A stretch of 64,000 nucleotides of DNA from contig JARUPZ010000010.1 in the NCBI GenBank assembly GCA_031213475.1, positions 1,927,001 to 1,991,000 of the forward strand. Reading direction: 5' to 3'. Each line of letters starts with the position of its first letter. Within the stretch, counting starts at the first letter, position 1. Source of the DNA: Nereocystis luetkeana. Its lineage: Eukaryota > Sar > Phaeophyceae > Laminariales > Laminariaceae. This document shows, in pieces, positions 34,148 through 47,543 of the stretch. The position numbers and the translations under genes are program-made. Below the pieces are notes generated by a model. It had not been told where the DNA came from. It did no database searches and saw only the letters and a program-made list of their open reading frames with translations.

Positions 34148-35829
34148 CTGCAGCGGCAAGAACGATGGCATCCAACACCCATTCTCCATCCATCCATCAT
34201 CCATGTTCAGATTCCGCGCGCGATTGTGATGTTAAGCTGTTGTTGACGGTGGCGACTTCTTCGCGCGCGATCGCGATGCTCGGTCTCCGCCCACCCATGG
34301 CTCTATTTCGCGCGAGATTGCAGTGGTTGGTTATTGTTGATTTGTGGAGACAAGTTTGCCAGGCGACCGAAAAAAGCTTATCACATCTGTCATGTGATCG
34401 CTGGTGCACTATTTGCGGGGGGGCGGGGGGGCTGGGGGGGTTGCCTCGGGAGTCGACGCGTTGTCGAGAGCGAAACATTCGCTGGCTTGCCGGCTTGCTT
34501 TTCAAAGGTGTTGCGTTGTGTTGACTCGCACTTATCGTTGTCGAGTTTTCCGCGCCGTACAGTACCCACTAGTTACTACTATCGTACTGTTGTGCTATTG
34601 ATATTGCCAGTTCGAAGCAAGTATATGGTGCTAAGAGGGCTTGTGCAGCAGCAGGTAGATGTTGCTGTTGCTGTCGTTGGTGTCATGTTGCGAGTGCTGT
34701 CATAGCCCACGGTTTGATCGCGTACGTTCAGTCCAGCACCTTGACGACTCGAAGGTATGGTATGCTGGCTGAGGGGGGGCGAAGACGCAGGTGCGTGCGT
34801 CTGGCCTCCGCTGTGGAATACCTACGCTGTGAGCACTGGTGGGGCTATATTGCGGGATTGGCGCCTTCCTTGGTATCGTTTGTTGGTCGAGCGCTGGAGA
34901 AGAAGATAGTCGACCTTAAATGTGTTAACACCATCTTATGCTTAGCTCGGTTTTATCGATGCTCTTTCTTGTTTCGTATCACAGCTCGCCACGAGCTCGA
35001 CCTATTGTTCGTGTATCATAGGTTTCCATGGCATACGCTCAACTCGCGTACGATACTGACGTGTGAGCATATGATGTCGGCGTGCCGTGACGAAGTCTTG
35101 TCCAGCAGCATATGATGGATGGTGTGTCCTTTCGCGCATGTTTCGGTGGTGGCGTCGAGCACGGGAGTCCGCTCTCCTCACGGTGTACGTGCCAGCCGGG
35201 CTGTCTGCCTGTTCATGTTACCTTGGTTAAACCCCCTCTGGTACACCCCGCTGCCAGCGTGCCAACTGTTGATACCTGGTTGTACCTACGTCAGGTACCG
35301 TACCTTGTGCCAGGAATGTTACCGCGACTACGTATTGTATGTTCGTACACGTTGATTCCTTTTGCCCGTTATTTATGACCCTTTCGTCAGTCGATCTTTG
35401 GATACCCTGGTATATATTTTTTGGGACAGCCGTACCAGCACCAGCAGCCCTACTGTAGATGCCTCTAGTAGCAAATCCAATCACGTCATCATACGGAGCA
35501 CCTACACCATGTGATAGTCGAGCTGCTTTCGTAGCTGCGCTTCCCTAAAAGTAGCATGAAAGGACCCAAAACAACACCGCGTACGTACGTAAACATCATG
35601 CCAAAAAGTTGTACCATGGTACGTACAATTCCACGATCTACAAAATCTACGATCATCGCGGGGAGCTCCATAATCTAAAAAAATGTTGACCAGGGGTGAT
35701 GTTAGTAGCGTCCCCTTATTACAGTCGCCCAATACATTCGCACAGATCCCGAGCTCTAGATCGAAAGCAGCACACGGCCTTGGTGCCGCTTGGTGCGCTC
35801 GTCAGGAAAGTGTTTGGTACTGCCGCGAT
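34148..35829. other. intergenic region between the RRP15-like and UBE3C-like genes
   Basis: This should contain the 3' end of the RRP15-like transcript and the UBE3C-like promoter. GCGCGCGAT-type CpG-rich segments occur at 34214-34320. No additional coding region is convincing. An in-frame ATG at 35683, with no intervening stop, precedes the chosen UBE3C-like start. Confidence 0.5.
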
Positions 35830-38800
35830 ATGTTCAATGGCGAGAGCAAGAAGAGGCCCACCGTGTCTCTGAGGGGCAAGAGCAAGGAGGAAGATAGGAC
35901 AGAGTTTATACGCCGAGCAAGGGTGAGAGAGACGATCGAGAACAAACGAGCACACACAAACACACCAGCAGCAGCAGCACAATACCTGATGTACGTAGCA
36001 AGACGGAGAGCCTGTAGAATTCGATAGTTAGCACTCGAAAGAAGAACGGGGCTTGATGAATCCCACGGCCGCAGCCTCGGCATGGCTTGCTACTCTGCGC
36101 CCCCGTTCTTCGGGCTCGTTCGCGTCGTCAAAGCTTGTGGTTCCGACTGCTGTATACTCGTGACACTCGTGACCGGTGTCTGGTTTACCTCGAAACTTGA
36201 AGTATGTTGGAGACTTGCTCGAAGTATGTTTCGACAGAAATCTCCGAGTTGCGGGCCGTTCTGTTTAGTTTTTTTCCTCGCTGGGCTCTTGTGCGATGTA
36301 CCAGGTATGTGACTTTACAGCCTTTGCAGTCGCTTCGCGCTCGCCCTGTCTGGAGTATTGGGGGTATTTCACGGAGCAAACCGTACTGTGTTACCGAAAC
36401 GACCGTCCTATATAGATGTAGGGCAGGAGGCCTCTGACCGGCCTGGTTGTTGGACTCCCAACAGGAACTGAAGCGGGTACTCGTACGTGTATGCTGCTGT
36501 GCACGGCGGTACTAGGTGTACTCGAGCGACCTTACGTACGTAAAACTGCTACCTGTGCGCCCCGATCAACCGTATACCGTACCTGGCACGTATTTACAGC
36601 AGTACGTAAGAGCCTAAGAACGTGCAGTAGCAGGTAGTTAGTACAGGGACCATCCTGCCCCGCATGTGTCGTGCTATTAATTAAATAGTTGTACAGCATG
36701 TCTCTTCCCTGCGTTGCGCTTCGGGCACAGCTTGGATTCCCAGTACGTAGGCCCAGCGGGGCTGTTTGGGTTCGGTGTGTCCGATGTTGTAATAATCGTC
36801 ATTCATTTTAGATACTTTGGCCGGCCTGGACTGGAGTACCACCTGTGGCAGTACTAATGATGGCTGTTATGTTTCTATTATATTAATAGCGATGCATGTA
36901 GGGCAGTACGACGTAGTCGTAATAGACAAATGTGCAAGTACCTCGTATCTACTTGTAGTTGCAGCAGTCGCGGCAACATGGCAGTTATACTGGTCTTCTT
37001 GTACTACTGCTGTACCAGGTACTGGTCGTGAATAGTAGTGGCAGTAGTTGTGCACAACTGCTGTCTTGCGGTAGCGTGGTACTGGTACGTAGGTATACAT
37101 CAGTAGCTGGGGCTGCTGTGTAGCAGTAGCGTCGGTAGTAGCGGCTGCGATTGTGGCGGCCGTAGCAGTCAGTAGTACCTGTAGTTCTAGCAGTAGTAGC
37201 ACTACAACAGTAGTAGACAAACAGCAGTACGTAGCACTAATCACAGCACTATTGTTGTACCAGGTACGTATTACTATTAATACTGTAGAACCAGCTTGTA
37301 ACACACGATAACATGAGTCGCTGATATCCTCGGTGCGAACCCCGCGTTTGTGTGCGCCCCAATCGCAGGCTCAGCGAGAGGGGCGGGCGCGGGAGAGGCT
37401 CCACATTTCCTCCGCAACGACCATACAAAGGGTCTGGAGGGGAAGGTGGGTTCCACGACTACACTAACTTACTCGCAGTCTGTCTCAGTACGTATAGCGT
37501 ACCAGGTAATGCATTTTTTCGTCGTCACTTTTACGTTCCAGCTCAACTCGTACACAGGTATTTAACCCCGTTAGTACCGCAGTCCCGATTTGCGGACAAA
37601 CGGCTCTAATTCCAAGTGATTTGTCCCCAAAACGGGTTGGGGTCCTAAAAGGGTTGAGTAATTTTGTTTTTTTTGTTTCGTTACTTTTGCGTTCCAGCTC
37701 AACTCGTATTATACCTATATTAGCATGGAAGGGTTTTACCCTCAGCGACTTTCTGGACAAGCCATGGTGACAGGTGTCGCCCCCCCCCCCGCCCCCCGGT
37801 ACTGCACGCAGGATATGTACGAGTCGTATTCCGATACAATATGCGACCTGTGTTGAATTTGGGAGTTAATAATTTCAGGCTAAGTTTTTTATTTATTTAT
37901 TTAAGAAATTACAGCTAAGCATTGTGCCCAGTGAGGAACGCAACTCTTAATCCTATAACGTTGGCAGCACAACAACCCGCGAGCCGTAGCTACTGTAGAA
38001 GATACCTTGTTGCCGCGTACTGTACCGGTACAGTACTGAATTCTTGAAACGTACTATTACGGGGGACCATAGTAAATAGGACGAAATATTGGTAGTAAAA
38101 GTTGGGAAAAATGTAGGTTTTTGTGCTTACCGTAGGTCCTATTTTCTATGGTCCCCCGTAATGCTGCTTGTTACGGCCTCTTTGTGTAGAGTGTGTCTGT
38201 CTTGCGGATCTTTCGAAGAGGCATTTTGATGGCGGTGTGCAGGCCGAGCTTTGGCTCCTCGTCTAGTCACGGGGGCGTCGAGTTGCGGGCACTCCCGATG
38301 CTTGTGGACAGGCAGCGGTTTGTTGGATGGTCAACCCAAGTTTTTGTGGCAGAGTGGCCAGCTAATCAGCGCTTTATGGGCAGGCAGAAGTGTGTTGATT
38401 GGTCAAGGTTTTATGAGGTAGAGTTGCCAGCCAGTCAGCGCCTCCTTGGGGATAATAATTTCGTCGGAAGGCGGTGCCTCGTCGAGCGCCTCGAGGCGAG
38501 TGGCAATCATGAAGGCTTAGGCTTGGGTGCGACTACGGGCTGTCCGTTTTGGTCATGGAAGAGGTGTGAGGTGTGAGACATGTGAGAACCTTTGTGTTTT
38601 GCATGTTCATGCATGCCGTTTCAAAAGTAACAGTACGCACAAGACTGCCACAGAATATTATACTCGTGCTGCTATATATATGTGCGCTATCAAGAACAAG
38701 TAGGATATTGGAGTCCATGGTTTTCCGCTGCACTTTCAATATTAGTGGTATTACAGGACAGGCTCGACAGGGTCCAGAGAAACGAGGTTTGTAAAATTGG

Positions 38801-41800
38801 TGGTGGTGGTGGTGGTGATAGGGCAGTTGTGGTGATGGATGTGCTGTTGCTGCTCCTGCTGCTGCAACACGCCTCAACGAAACCTTCGGAAAACCATTGG
38901 CACCGACTCCTTGCGACTGAAAACCCATGACGGCGCCCGCCGTGTGTAGGCATTAGTAGATCGAATCGGTCCATGAATCGGTGTTGAAGGTACTGGATGT
39001 GCCCATGCCGACCCTTGCGCTTGTTTAGGATTTATATTTAAGCAAGGGGAGCACCGCACAGGTAAGGTGACCTTTTCCCACCCCCGAGCGTTCTCCAAGA
39101 CTGAGGACGGGGCTAGTAGCGTACGATACCAATGCAGTGGTACCATGAACTGGGCGTGCATCTCGCTCTCGCGCGCAGGCTGTGACCCCGCCCGCCTCTC
39201 GATTGACCCATTTGCCGTCGACGACAGGCCAACGCAAATCTGTCCGAGAGACTCGACAGGGCGGCGATACACTGCCTGAAAGACCGGACATAGCCGGGCT
39301 AGGCTTACAGCAGTCAGTAGCGCAGCACGCGTGAAAAGTGTATGAAAAAACAATCTCGCTTTCCCCCGAGCGCATGCTTTAAGGCGATGCGCAACAATTC
39401 CCACCCGTGCATCGCGGCAGGTCATGCGCTGGAAAATGGCGTGAGTTGGAGCGGAAGACGTGGGACAGGAAGATGCACGACGTGGGACGTGTGCAGGCCA
39501 TTCTCGCCTCGTCGGGAAAAGTTTTGCAGGTGTGAGCGAAGCTAGTTTTCCTCGAATCTTTGAAATAGTGCTGGGATACTAAATGTAGCTCAACCAATCG
39601 ATTAGTACAAGTCTTCGAATAGAGCGAACTAGGGATACGCCGCCTGTGGGCTCGTTCGTTGTGCGCACCCTCGTCTCGTCTAGGGGAACCGCGGGGTGTG
39701 TTTTTTTACAGCAGGTGTCATCTTGGTGCGCGTTGCGTTTTTCTGTTATTTTTTTTTTCGTCTGGGCCTGACCCGTCTTGTCTTGTCAGGGTAGGTCTCC
39801 CCTCGGACAATTCGACCAGAGCTGTTTCATTATTCAGAAATCACTCGCGCGCACCTGCGAAACGATTCGATAGTCTCGCCCCCAGTCCGGCTGTAACTCA
39901 GCACGCCCCTACAACCTCTACCCCCTACCCTCCTCGCTCGCCCTGCCCTACCCCCGGTTGCCGCTACCTCCCATTGCATGCCACCACAGCTTCCCTCCCC
40001 CGTGTTACTGACTATCCTCTCTCAGTTGGTCAACTTCCACACCTTCCCGCGTGATGCCGGGAGGTTCCGAACCGCGTTAGCCTTAGTCACGGACGCCCCC
40101 GCCGCCGCCCCCGGGGGCGCGAGCGGAGAGGCCCGGGGTCATGGCATCTTCGCTCCGCTGGGAGCGCCAAGTAGGCCAAGCGGCGGCGGTGGGGGTGGTG
40201 GGGGTGGGGGTGTCGGGGATAGTGACGCTGCTGCTGCTGCTGCTACGGAGGCGGCGATGCTTGCTGCGGACGATGCGTGGACGGTGCTTGTCAATCGGCT
40301 CGGGGCTCTTTGCTTGCAGTATATCGCTCAGCTAGCGGTGGCGGCGACAGCGGGGGTGGATGCGGTGGCGACGGATGATGGTGGTGGTGGGCCCCGGAGC
40401 GGCGCGGGGGGCGGCGGTGGGAAGGTCGAGAAAGGCGACGCGATGGACTTGGATGAAGGTACCGCCTCGACCTCCGCCTCCTCGGTTGGGATGGAGGTGA
40501 GGCCGGGATGCACACGGGTAGAATTGCCCTTCAGTATTTCGTTCCAGTATTGTGTTTTTCTTTACAGTCCCTAAATGAGACAGGTGGAGGTAGGAGGAGG
40601 CGGACTACAGTGCTCTTAGTAGGGAGGTACTTCAAAAGTCGAGTAATGCGTTTGAAAAAAGGGTCGGGGTTGTATTCTTGCAACGCGATGCCATTGTTGC
40701 TTCGTAAATCGAGCCCGAACCTGGAAGGAATTTTCCCGGAAGCTTCGCCCGCCAATGAGAAAAAGCAAATTATTCCAATCAAACATTGGAACCTGGAAGG
40801 ATTTTTCCTTGAAATTTCGCTGACCAACGAGAGCGACACAAATATGACCCAATTAAATATCCGAGCCTGGAAGGATTTTTCCCGGAAGAATTGCCGAACA
40901 ACGAGAGAAGGACGAAAACACATTCCAACTAAAATATCCCGTCTATAAACAAATATCTATAGTATATATCCGCTCGTATATTACTTCCTGCCGAAGGTGC
41001 GGGCTGCCGCGGAGTCGGCTGTTCGAGTTTTCGCCGTACTCTCGTCGCCGGAGGAGTGGTGCTTCCGACGAGCCCTGCCGGCGACCGGGGGTAAGGCGGA
41101 GGGGCACTTGGACCACCCCTGCCGAAGGTTCCTGTCGTCGCTTGCCCTTGGCAAGGTTCTGCTTCGCCCGGACGACGGACACAGCGGCAGCGGCGGAGGC
41201 GGCGGGGGCGGGAGTGGGGGTGGAAGTGGAGGTGGGAGTTCGGGGCGAGCCGCGGAACGCGTCGACGGCCGGAAGGGGGGCGTCCGGCTAACGGTTAGAG
41301 CAGACAGAGAAGGAGTTACCGGAGAATGGACGCGGGCGCCGCGTTTGTTCGGAGTCTTGCGCGTCCTGTGGGACGTGTCGTCGGGAGGGCCTGGCGCTGC
41401 AACCGGGGTGCAGGCGAAGTCGTCGGCGGCGGCGGTGCGGCTGCTCTGCGCGTCTTCTCTGGAGGCTCTCGCTGTCGGCAGAGGTGGAAAGGGAGGGGGA
41501 GGTGGAGGGGGAGGCGGTGGGGGCGAGGGTGTCGGCGGTGAGTCGCCCCCAGTGGCGGAGACGTCGTTGGGCCGTCGCCGTCGCTGGGAAGGGGAAGGAG
41601 AAGGAGAAGGAGGAAGAGGGGGAGGAGGAGGAAACGGAGAACGAGGAGGAGGGGGAGGAGGGGGAGGAGGGGGAGGAGGGGGAGGAGGGGGAGGAGGAGG
41701 AGGAGGTAGGGGAGGAGGAGGAGGAGGAGGAGGAGGAGGAGGAGGAGAATCTGTGGAGACCCTGCCTGCGGCGGCGGCGGCGGTGGCGGCGCCTGATAAG

Positions 41801-44800
41801 AGACGCTTGTATGGCGGACGGCCATCGCAGCTGGGGAGAAGGCGAAGAAGAGAAGTTTTGGAGGCGTTTTGCGCGGCTGTCCTCCCGGCTCCGAGGTTGC
41901 TGGAGCACCCCCTCAGGGCGCTGCTGGTTAATCCGATGCTGGCCGGCGATGCCGCGCCATGGTGGCGACTGGTATCCATGGCGGGGGGTGCGGTTGGGAC
42001 GGAGAAGCAGGCCGGGGGGGGCGGTTGGGGTGGCGACGATGCGGCGAGAAGACGAGACGTTGCTTGGGCCGTCGCTAACATTTTACGGGTGCGTCTTTTT
42101 TGTTTTTTGTGCGTCTTCTTTTTTCTGTTTATTTTTGTCATCCCGCTTGATCTCTTTTTTTCTTTGGCGGGCTGCAGGCTGCCCTGTTTTTTTGTCTTTT
42201 ATGGGCTGCTGTGCCGGCTCTTTTTCGGAAGTTACTACAGGTACCGATGTCAGCACCGTTTTTTCTCGTGTGTTTGCATTGTTGTTGTTGTGTCGATTTT
42301 TATCTGCATCGGCGAGGAACGACATGGTTTTCCATTACTTGTCGTACCAATCTACCGGTAGACATTAACCACCGGGTCAGCAGTCCGCTCTGTGTTAACT
42401 AAACCGAGTGATCAAACAAGCAAGGTGCGCAAAATATTACCCAGGCACCCACGGGGCGGTTACATAGTCTACCCCATTGCTGTCTCTGGAAATGGCCACA
42501 CCAGAAGACCAATCGTTTCATTTGACGCCGTCATCCATATGCACGAGAGGCCGCCTCACTAGCGGTTCTTAGTAGGATGCAGCTCACACTTCATGCGCTC
42601 GCTCAACACCTCACGGCGCTCGCGCTTGGTGCAAGTAATGTGTGCTTGATGGGTGAAAACCGGACGTTCTCCGAACCCTGCATTGTAGGGATACGGGAGT
42701 CTATGGTTACACGACTTCGGCCATGCATGACATGAATACGCCCCCCCCCCCCCCCCCCCTTATGAACAAAATAACGGAGCAAAAACAGAATCGAAAGTGA
42801 GGACGAAATCAACGAAAACGAACAACAAACAACCAAACAAGAGCAAACACGCCACCAGGTACCGCCATATATATTTTTTTACATACTTGTAACAGAAACC
42901 TGAACAATAAAAATAAACAAAAGACAACCGAGACGAAAACAACACCACAGCGAAGCGAAGACAACACCACTAACAACCAAACAACAGCATCAACAGCAAT
43001 AACCAACAGGGAAAACAACAATGAAAATATCGTGGAACTGCGCATTTTTTTTTGCGTATTTTTGTAACCGCCTTGCAAGGTCGACACGGGGGTGGGAGCG
43101 ACATCGGCAGCGGCTAGCGCCGGGCACGCGCGGTGCCTCGTGCGGGCCCTGTGTCTGCTCCTTCGAAAAGTGTCTCTTCACGCCTTGCTGCAAGGCGCGG
43201 AGGGCGGGGCGGGGGCAACGCCATCGGGAGGGTTGGATGGCGCTGGCGTGGAGGTTGACGCTGCAGAGGTGATCCATTTGTTTTCATTTTTCTCTTTGTT
43301 CCTGTGTTTGTTTTTAGGATCAACCGGAAGGACTACGAAACACATCGGACAGAGCACGACTGCTGCGATAGGGCGGGTGCGTACCACTCTGTCTCTTGAA
43401 ATAATCAACGCTTTGTTTGAATGTTAGTGCGACGAAGATCCTTATATTTAGAGACAGAGTGGTGGCACTGTTTGGGCAAAAACTGTCACTGGGACTGAAG
43501 GGTATCCTCCAACTGAGGAAATATAAATATCGTTTCTTGTTATTAAAAAAAAAGTGTTTTTCGTAGTGTACCTAAGGTCACATGGGCTCTCATCGGGTTG
43601 GCCTCACGGTTTTCTCAGAGTTCAGGTTTTGAGCTGAATAGCGAGAGCTGATCACAGTCAGGCACCTAAAATAAAAATCAGACGCACCCCTGGGCCGCAG
43701 CATGCATCTCGCACATAGCAGTAAACAATCTTCGTCGGTAGACAATCTTCGTCGGTAGACAATCTTCGTCGGTAGACCCCCTTTGTTATGCTATTTCTGT
43801 TGTTGTGTGGTGCTGTGCGGAACCAGTGTCGTACGGAGCCAAGCAACCTTATCGTGCTACTTTTAATAGTAGAGCATGCAGATCATGAGGCTCCCACCTG
43901 GCGACATGATCTACTGCTGTGGATCATGCAGGGCGTACACGTGAATCAGGCCTATATATTGCCTTTTGCCCCGAAATATGTATTTCATGGCAATGGGATC
44001 TGATCTGCCTCTGGCGTGGGGGGTCTAATCCGTCCGAAATGGGATCTGATCTGTGCCCCAAGTGGGATCTGATCTGCGTCCCAAATGGGATCTGATCTGT
44101 GTCCCAATGGGATCTGATCTGTGTCCCAAATGGGACCTGATCTGTTCGAGGCGTGGATATGATCTGTCCGAAATGAGACATGATCTGCCCGAAATGGAGT
44201 CTGATCCGTCCGAAATGGGATCTGATCCGTCCGAAATGGGACCTGATCTGTCCCAAATGGGACCTGATCTGTCCGAAGTGTGGATCTGATTGGTCCCACT
44301 TGTGGATCTGATCTGTCCCAAGGACGAATCTGATACGTCCGAGATGGGATCTGATCTGTCCGAAATGCGATCTGATCCGTCCGAAACGGGATCTGACCGT
44401 CCGAAATGGGATATGACCGTCTGAAATGGGATCTGATCTGTCCTTTATGGGACCTGATCTATCCGAGGTGTGGATCTGATCCGTCCGAAATGGGATACGG
44501 TCTGCCCCAAATGAGACTGGGTCTGTGCCCCAAATGGAATATGATCCGTCCGAAATGGGATATGATCTGTCCCAAATGGGACCGGGTCTGTGTCCCGAAT
44601 GATATCTGATGTGTTCGAGGCGTGGAAGGAATGCAAGGGCGACATTATTTTTGGGCATACAGCAGGGGTGTGGGTGTACCCATGACAAAAGACATAAAAG
44701 ACATGAACGACACTATTCCGGCGGAACATAGTAATCAAGACCCGAAGGTAAAAATAATCAAGTACATGCGTAGGTTTTTGTGCATACGGTGGGTCCTGAT

Positions 44801-47510
44801 TTCTATGGTCCTCGGTGATACACTCCCAAAAAGAGGTCAATAAACTCAAAAACAAACCAGCGGGGGGGGGGGGGGGGGGGGGGGTACTCATTATCATGCA
44901 TGGCCGTAGTCGTATGCCCATAGACCCTCGCATCCCTACATTTCCGGGACGGAGCGCGTAGGGTTTTCACCGACCAGGCAGACACTGCTTGCACCAAGCG
45001 CGAAGTGAGGTGTCCGGCGAGTCACAGGAAGGTTGAGCCGCATCCTACTAAGAACCGCTCCTGAGCCAGGTGGACTTGGATATGGATGACAGCTTCAATG
45101 AGTTCATTTAATTTCCGATGTGGCCACTTCCAGGGACAGCAATCGGTTTACTTTGTCACTGCCTCTTGGGTGCCACTGACGGGTGGGATCCTGGATGACA
45201 CTTTCTTTTGTGTTCAGTACACCCATCTCCGTCCGCTGTGTTGGGTCTCGGAAATTGGCAACGGCGCGTCGTTTTTTTGTTCTTGTTTTTTACATGCACG
45301 CCTGGCTACGGATTTTGTTTTTCGTCAATATTATTTTGACGCATATGATGAAACGAGTGGAACTGTCGAGATTTTTGCTTCTGATGCCTTCAAGGTCAGC
45401 TTGGTACTCTATTTTTGGAAGTACTACTGTACCTGGTATTAATATAATAGTATATAATACTAGCGCTGCTGCCGTAGTACGCGGAGAGAACGGGTGCTCC
45501 CGAGGCGGGGTGTATTTTTTTTTCGTTTCCTGTTGTTGTTTTGGTGGTGGGAGGAGCGGAAGGTGGAAGGGTGGGCGAGTGATTGCCTGTGTGGAGATCG
45601 ACGCTGTACCTGTGGGTACGTCAAGATGATTTTTTTTTCGCGGTTGAAGGAGTGAGAGACGAGCAATTAAAAATAAGTTGTTTTTTTTCATGGAGTGCAT
45701 ACAGGACACACATATCCGTAAACATTAAAATATGAGCGAAGAAGCCAATCTCAATTAATTGGTCAGGGGATGTGATACCGCTCTGGTCAGGATATAAACT
45801 CTGCTCGGAAATACCCGTCCAAGGTGGTGTGCTATCTGATCGCCCGTGTGTGTTATGCGGTAGCTGTCCTGCACTCTCTGTATTGTGCACTCTCTGCACC
45901 TTCGGGGTCTACTGAATCTGTGTTGTGTACATTATCTACGATGGCGTTTTTTTAGGTTGAGGGAGTGTGACAGAGAAAAAGGGCAAAATTACTACCTGGT
46001 ACGGTTTTCCACACCCTCGGCGGTCTGCTCTTTCCGAACACGGACGAGAGCCTCCCCCCCCCCCCCCCCCCCCCCGGCCCGCCCCTTCGTGTGCCGCGTC
46101 TGCTGGTCAACGCACGTCTCACGGCTGCCCCGACTGTGTCATGTCCCGACTGCCCGCCGGGAGTATCCTCGATATCCTGTATCCCCGGTGACGCTTATGC
46201 CCCGTTTCCTGTACGTACGGATATTCTGTAGCCTTTGATTTTTTTTATGATTATTCAAAAATATTAGTTGTAAGAGGTTGGAGGGGTTTTCGTATATTAG
46301 TCGTGTTCGCAAGCTGCGTGTAGATGGTTCGATATCGCGTACTACAGGTTTTGTATGACCTCTGGAAGTCAGGATTTATGTGTCCTGTACATCTTGTGCA
46401 CGCTGTACGGCACCTGGTTCCCTGACTGGAACACCTGTACCCCCCCCCCCCCTCCCCCCCGTACTGTTTGCTGCCTCTGGACTGTGCCCCGCCGCTGCCC
46501 CGCCCGTGAAAAAAAAGCTTGCGAACCACCACCATGTTGATGCCGGCGAAGACGACGATGACATCGACATGGAAGATGTATTCTCGGCCGCAACCGATAG
46601 GGGGACGGCCGCAGCAGGGGCAGCAGGAGCAGGGGTTTCCGCTGGTGCCGCCGGTGGCGGTGTCGGAGGCGGCAGCGGGGGCAGCGGGGGGAGCGGAGCT
46701 AGCGGTGATTTCGCGGGGGGTGGGATCCGGCTCGAGACCATCGTGCGTCATCACCGGCGCCGCTGCGCGATGCGAGTCGAGGCGGCGGCCACAGTGGCCG
46801 CTTCGGCCGATCGCTCGGCTGCTCCGGTGAAGGGCTCGAAGGTTTCCAGGGGCCAGGAGGCGGTGGCGAGAGGGTCGCGCGGGGGGGCGGGGGCGAGGTC
46901 GAGGGCGGCCTGGGCGGCGACGGTGGCCGGAGAGGCGGAGGCGATGGCGGCGGCGGCGGGGAGGCTGGCGGACCCCGTGGTTGTAGGAAAACTGTTCGAC
47001 ACTATCCTGCCTCCCGTTGCGAGGTTCGTCGCGGACGAGCGAGAGCGATCGGCTGGGGGCAACGCGCCAGACTCGAGGGGAGGGGCGGGGGCGGTTGTCG
47101 GTAACAATGCTGATGCTGATGCTGCTGCTGCGACTGCGGCTGTACCCGGGGTCAACAGCGGCGGCGGCGACGGCGGTGGTGGCGGTAGAGTGGAGGAGGC
47201 CGGGGCGGGGACGGGGGCGGGGGCTGCCGGGGGGGTAGCAACGGCGGCGGCGTTCAGCGCGGACGGGTCTCGGGGAAGCGGCTCCCGCGGCGAGAGCACC
47301 GACAACGGTGATGACGTCAACGAATACGGCGACGACTACGATATCGACGGCGATCGTGTTCGCGATGGGGACGGCGACGATGGTGGTGGCAGTGATGGTG
47401 ATGGCGATAACGACCCTGTCCTGGCCCTGTGCACGTTGTACGCGGACCTGGTCATGGACGGGGTGCGAGGAGGGGGGGGTGCCGCGGCGAGCAGCGCAGT
47501 CGGTTCTGGG

Positions 47511-47543
<33 letters not shown>

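Noticed and set aside
35683..35829. In-frame upstream ATG of the UBE3C-like gene
   Set aside because: The 49-residue extension has no family counterpart, whereas UBE3C proteins start with a Met-Phe segment like that at 35830. It remains possible as an alternative start.
37310..37368. B-box-like GGTGCGAACCCCG before UBE3C-like exon 2
   Set aside because: No matching A-box or cloverleaf upstream. It lies in the intron just before a well-supported acceptor.
40981..42141. Long minus-strand Pro/Ser-rich ORF (386 aa)
   Set aside because: It is the antisense shadow of UBE3C-like exon 5, where GGN-rich codons on + give open CCN-rich frames on -.
43924..44688. Minus-strand ORF of 254 aa with repeated Arg/Ser/His/Gln/Ile residues
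   Set aside because: Produced by the GATCTG minisatellite: several minus-strand frames are open with equivalent repetitive peptides, so it is not a gene.
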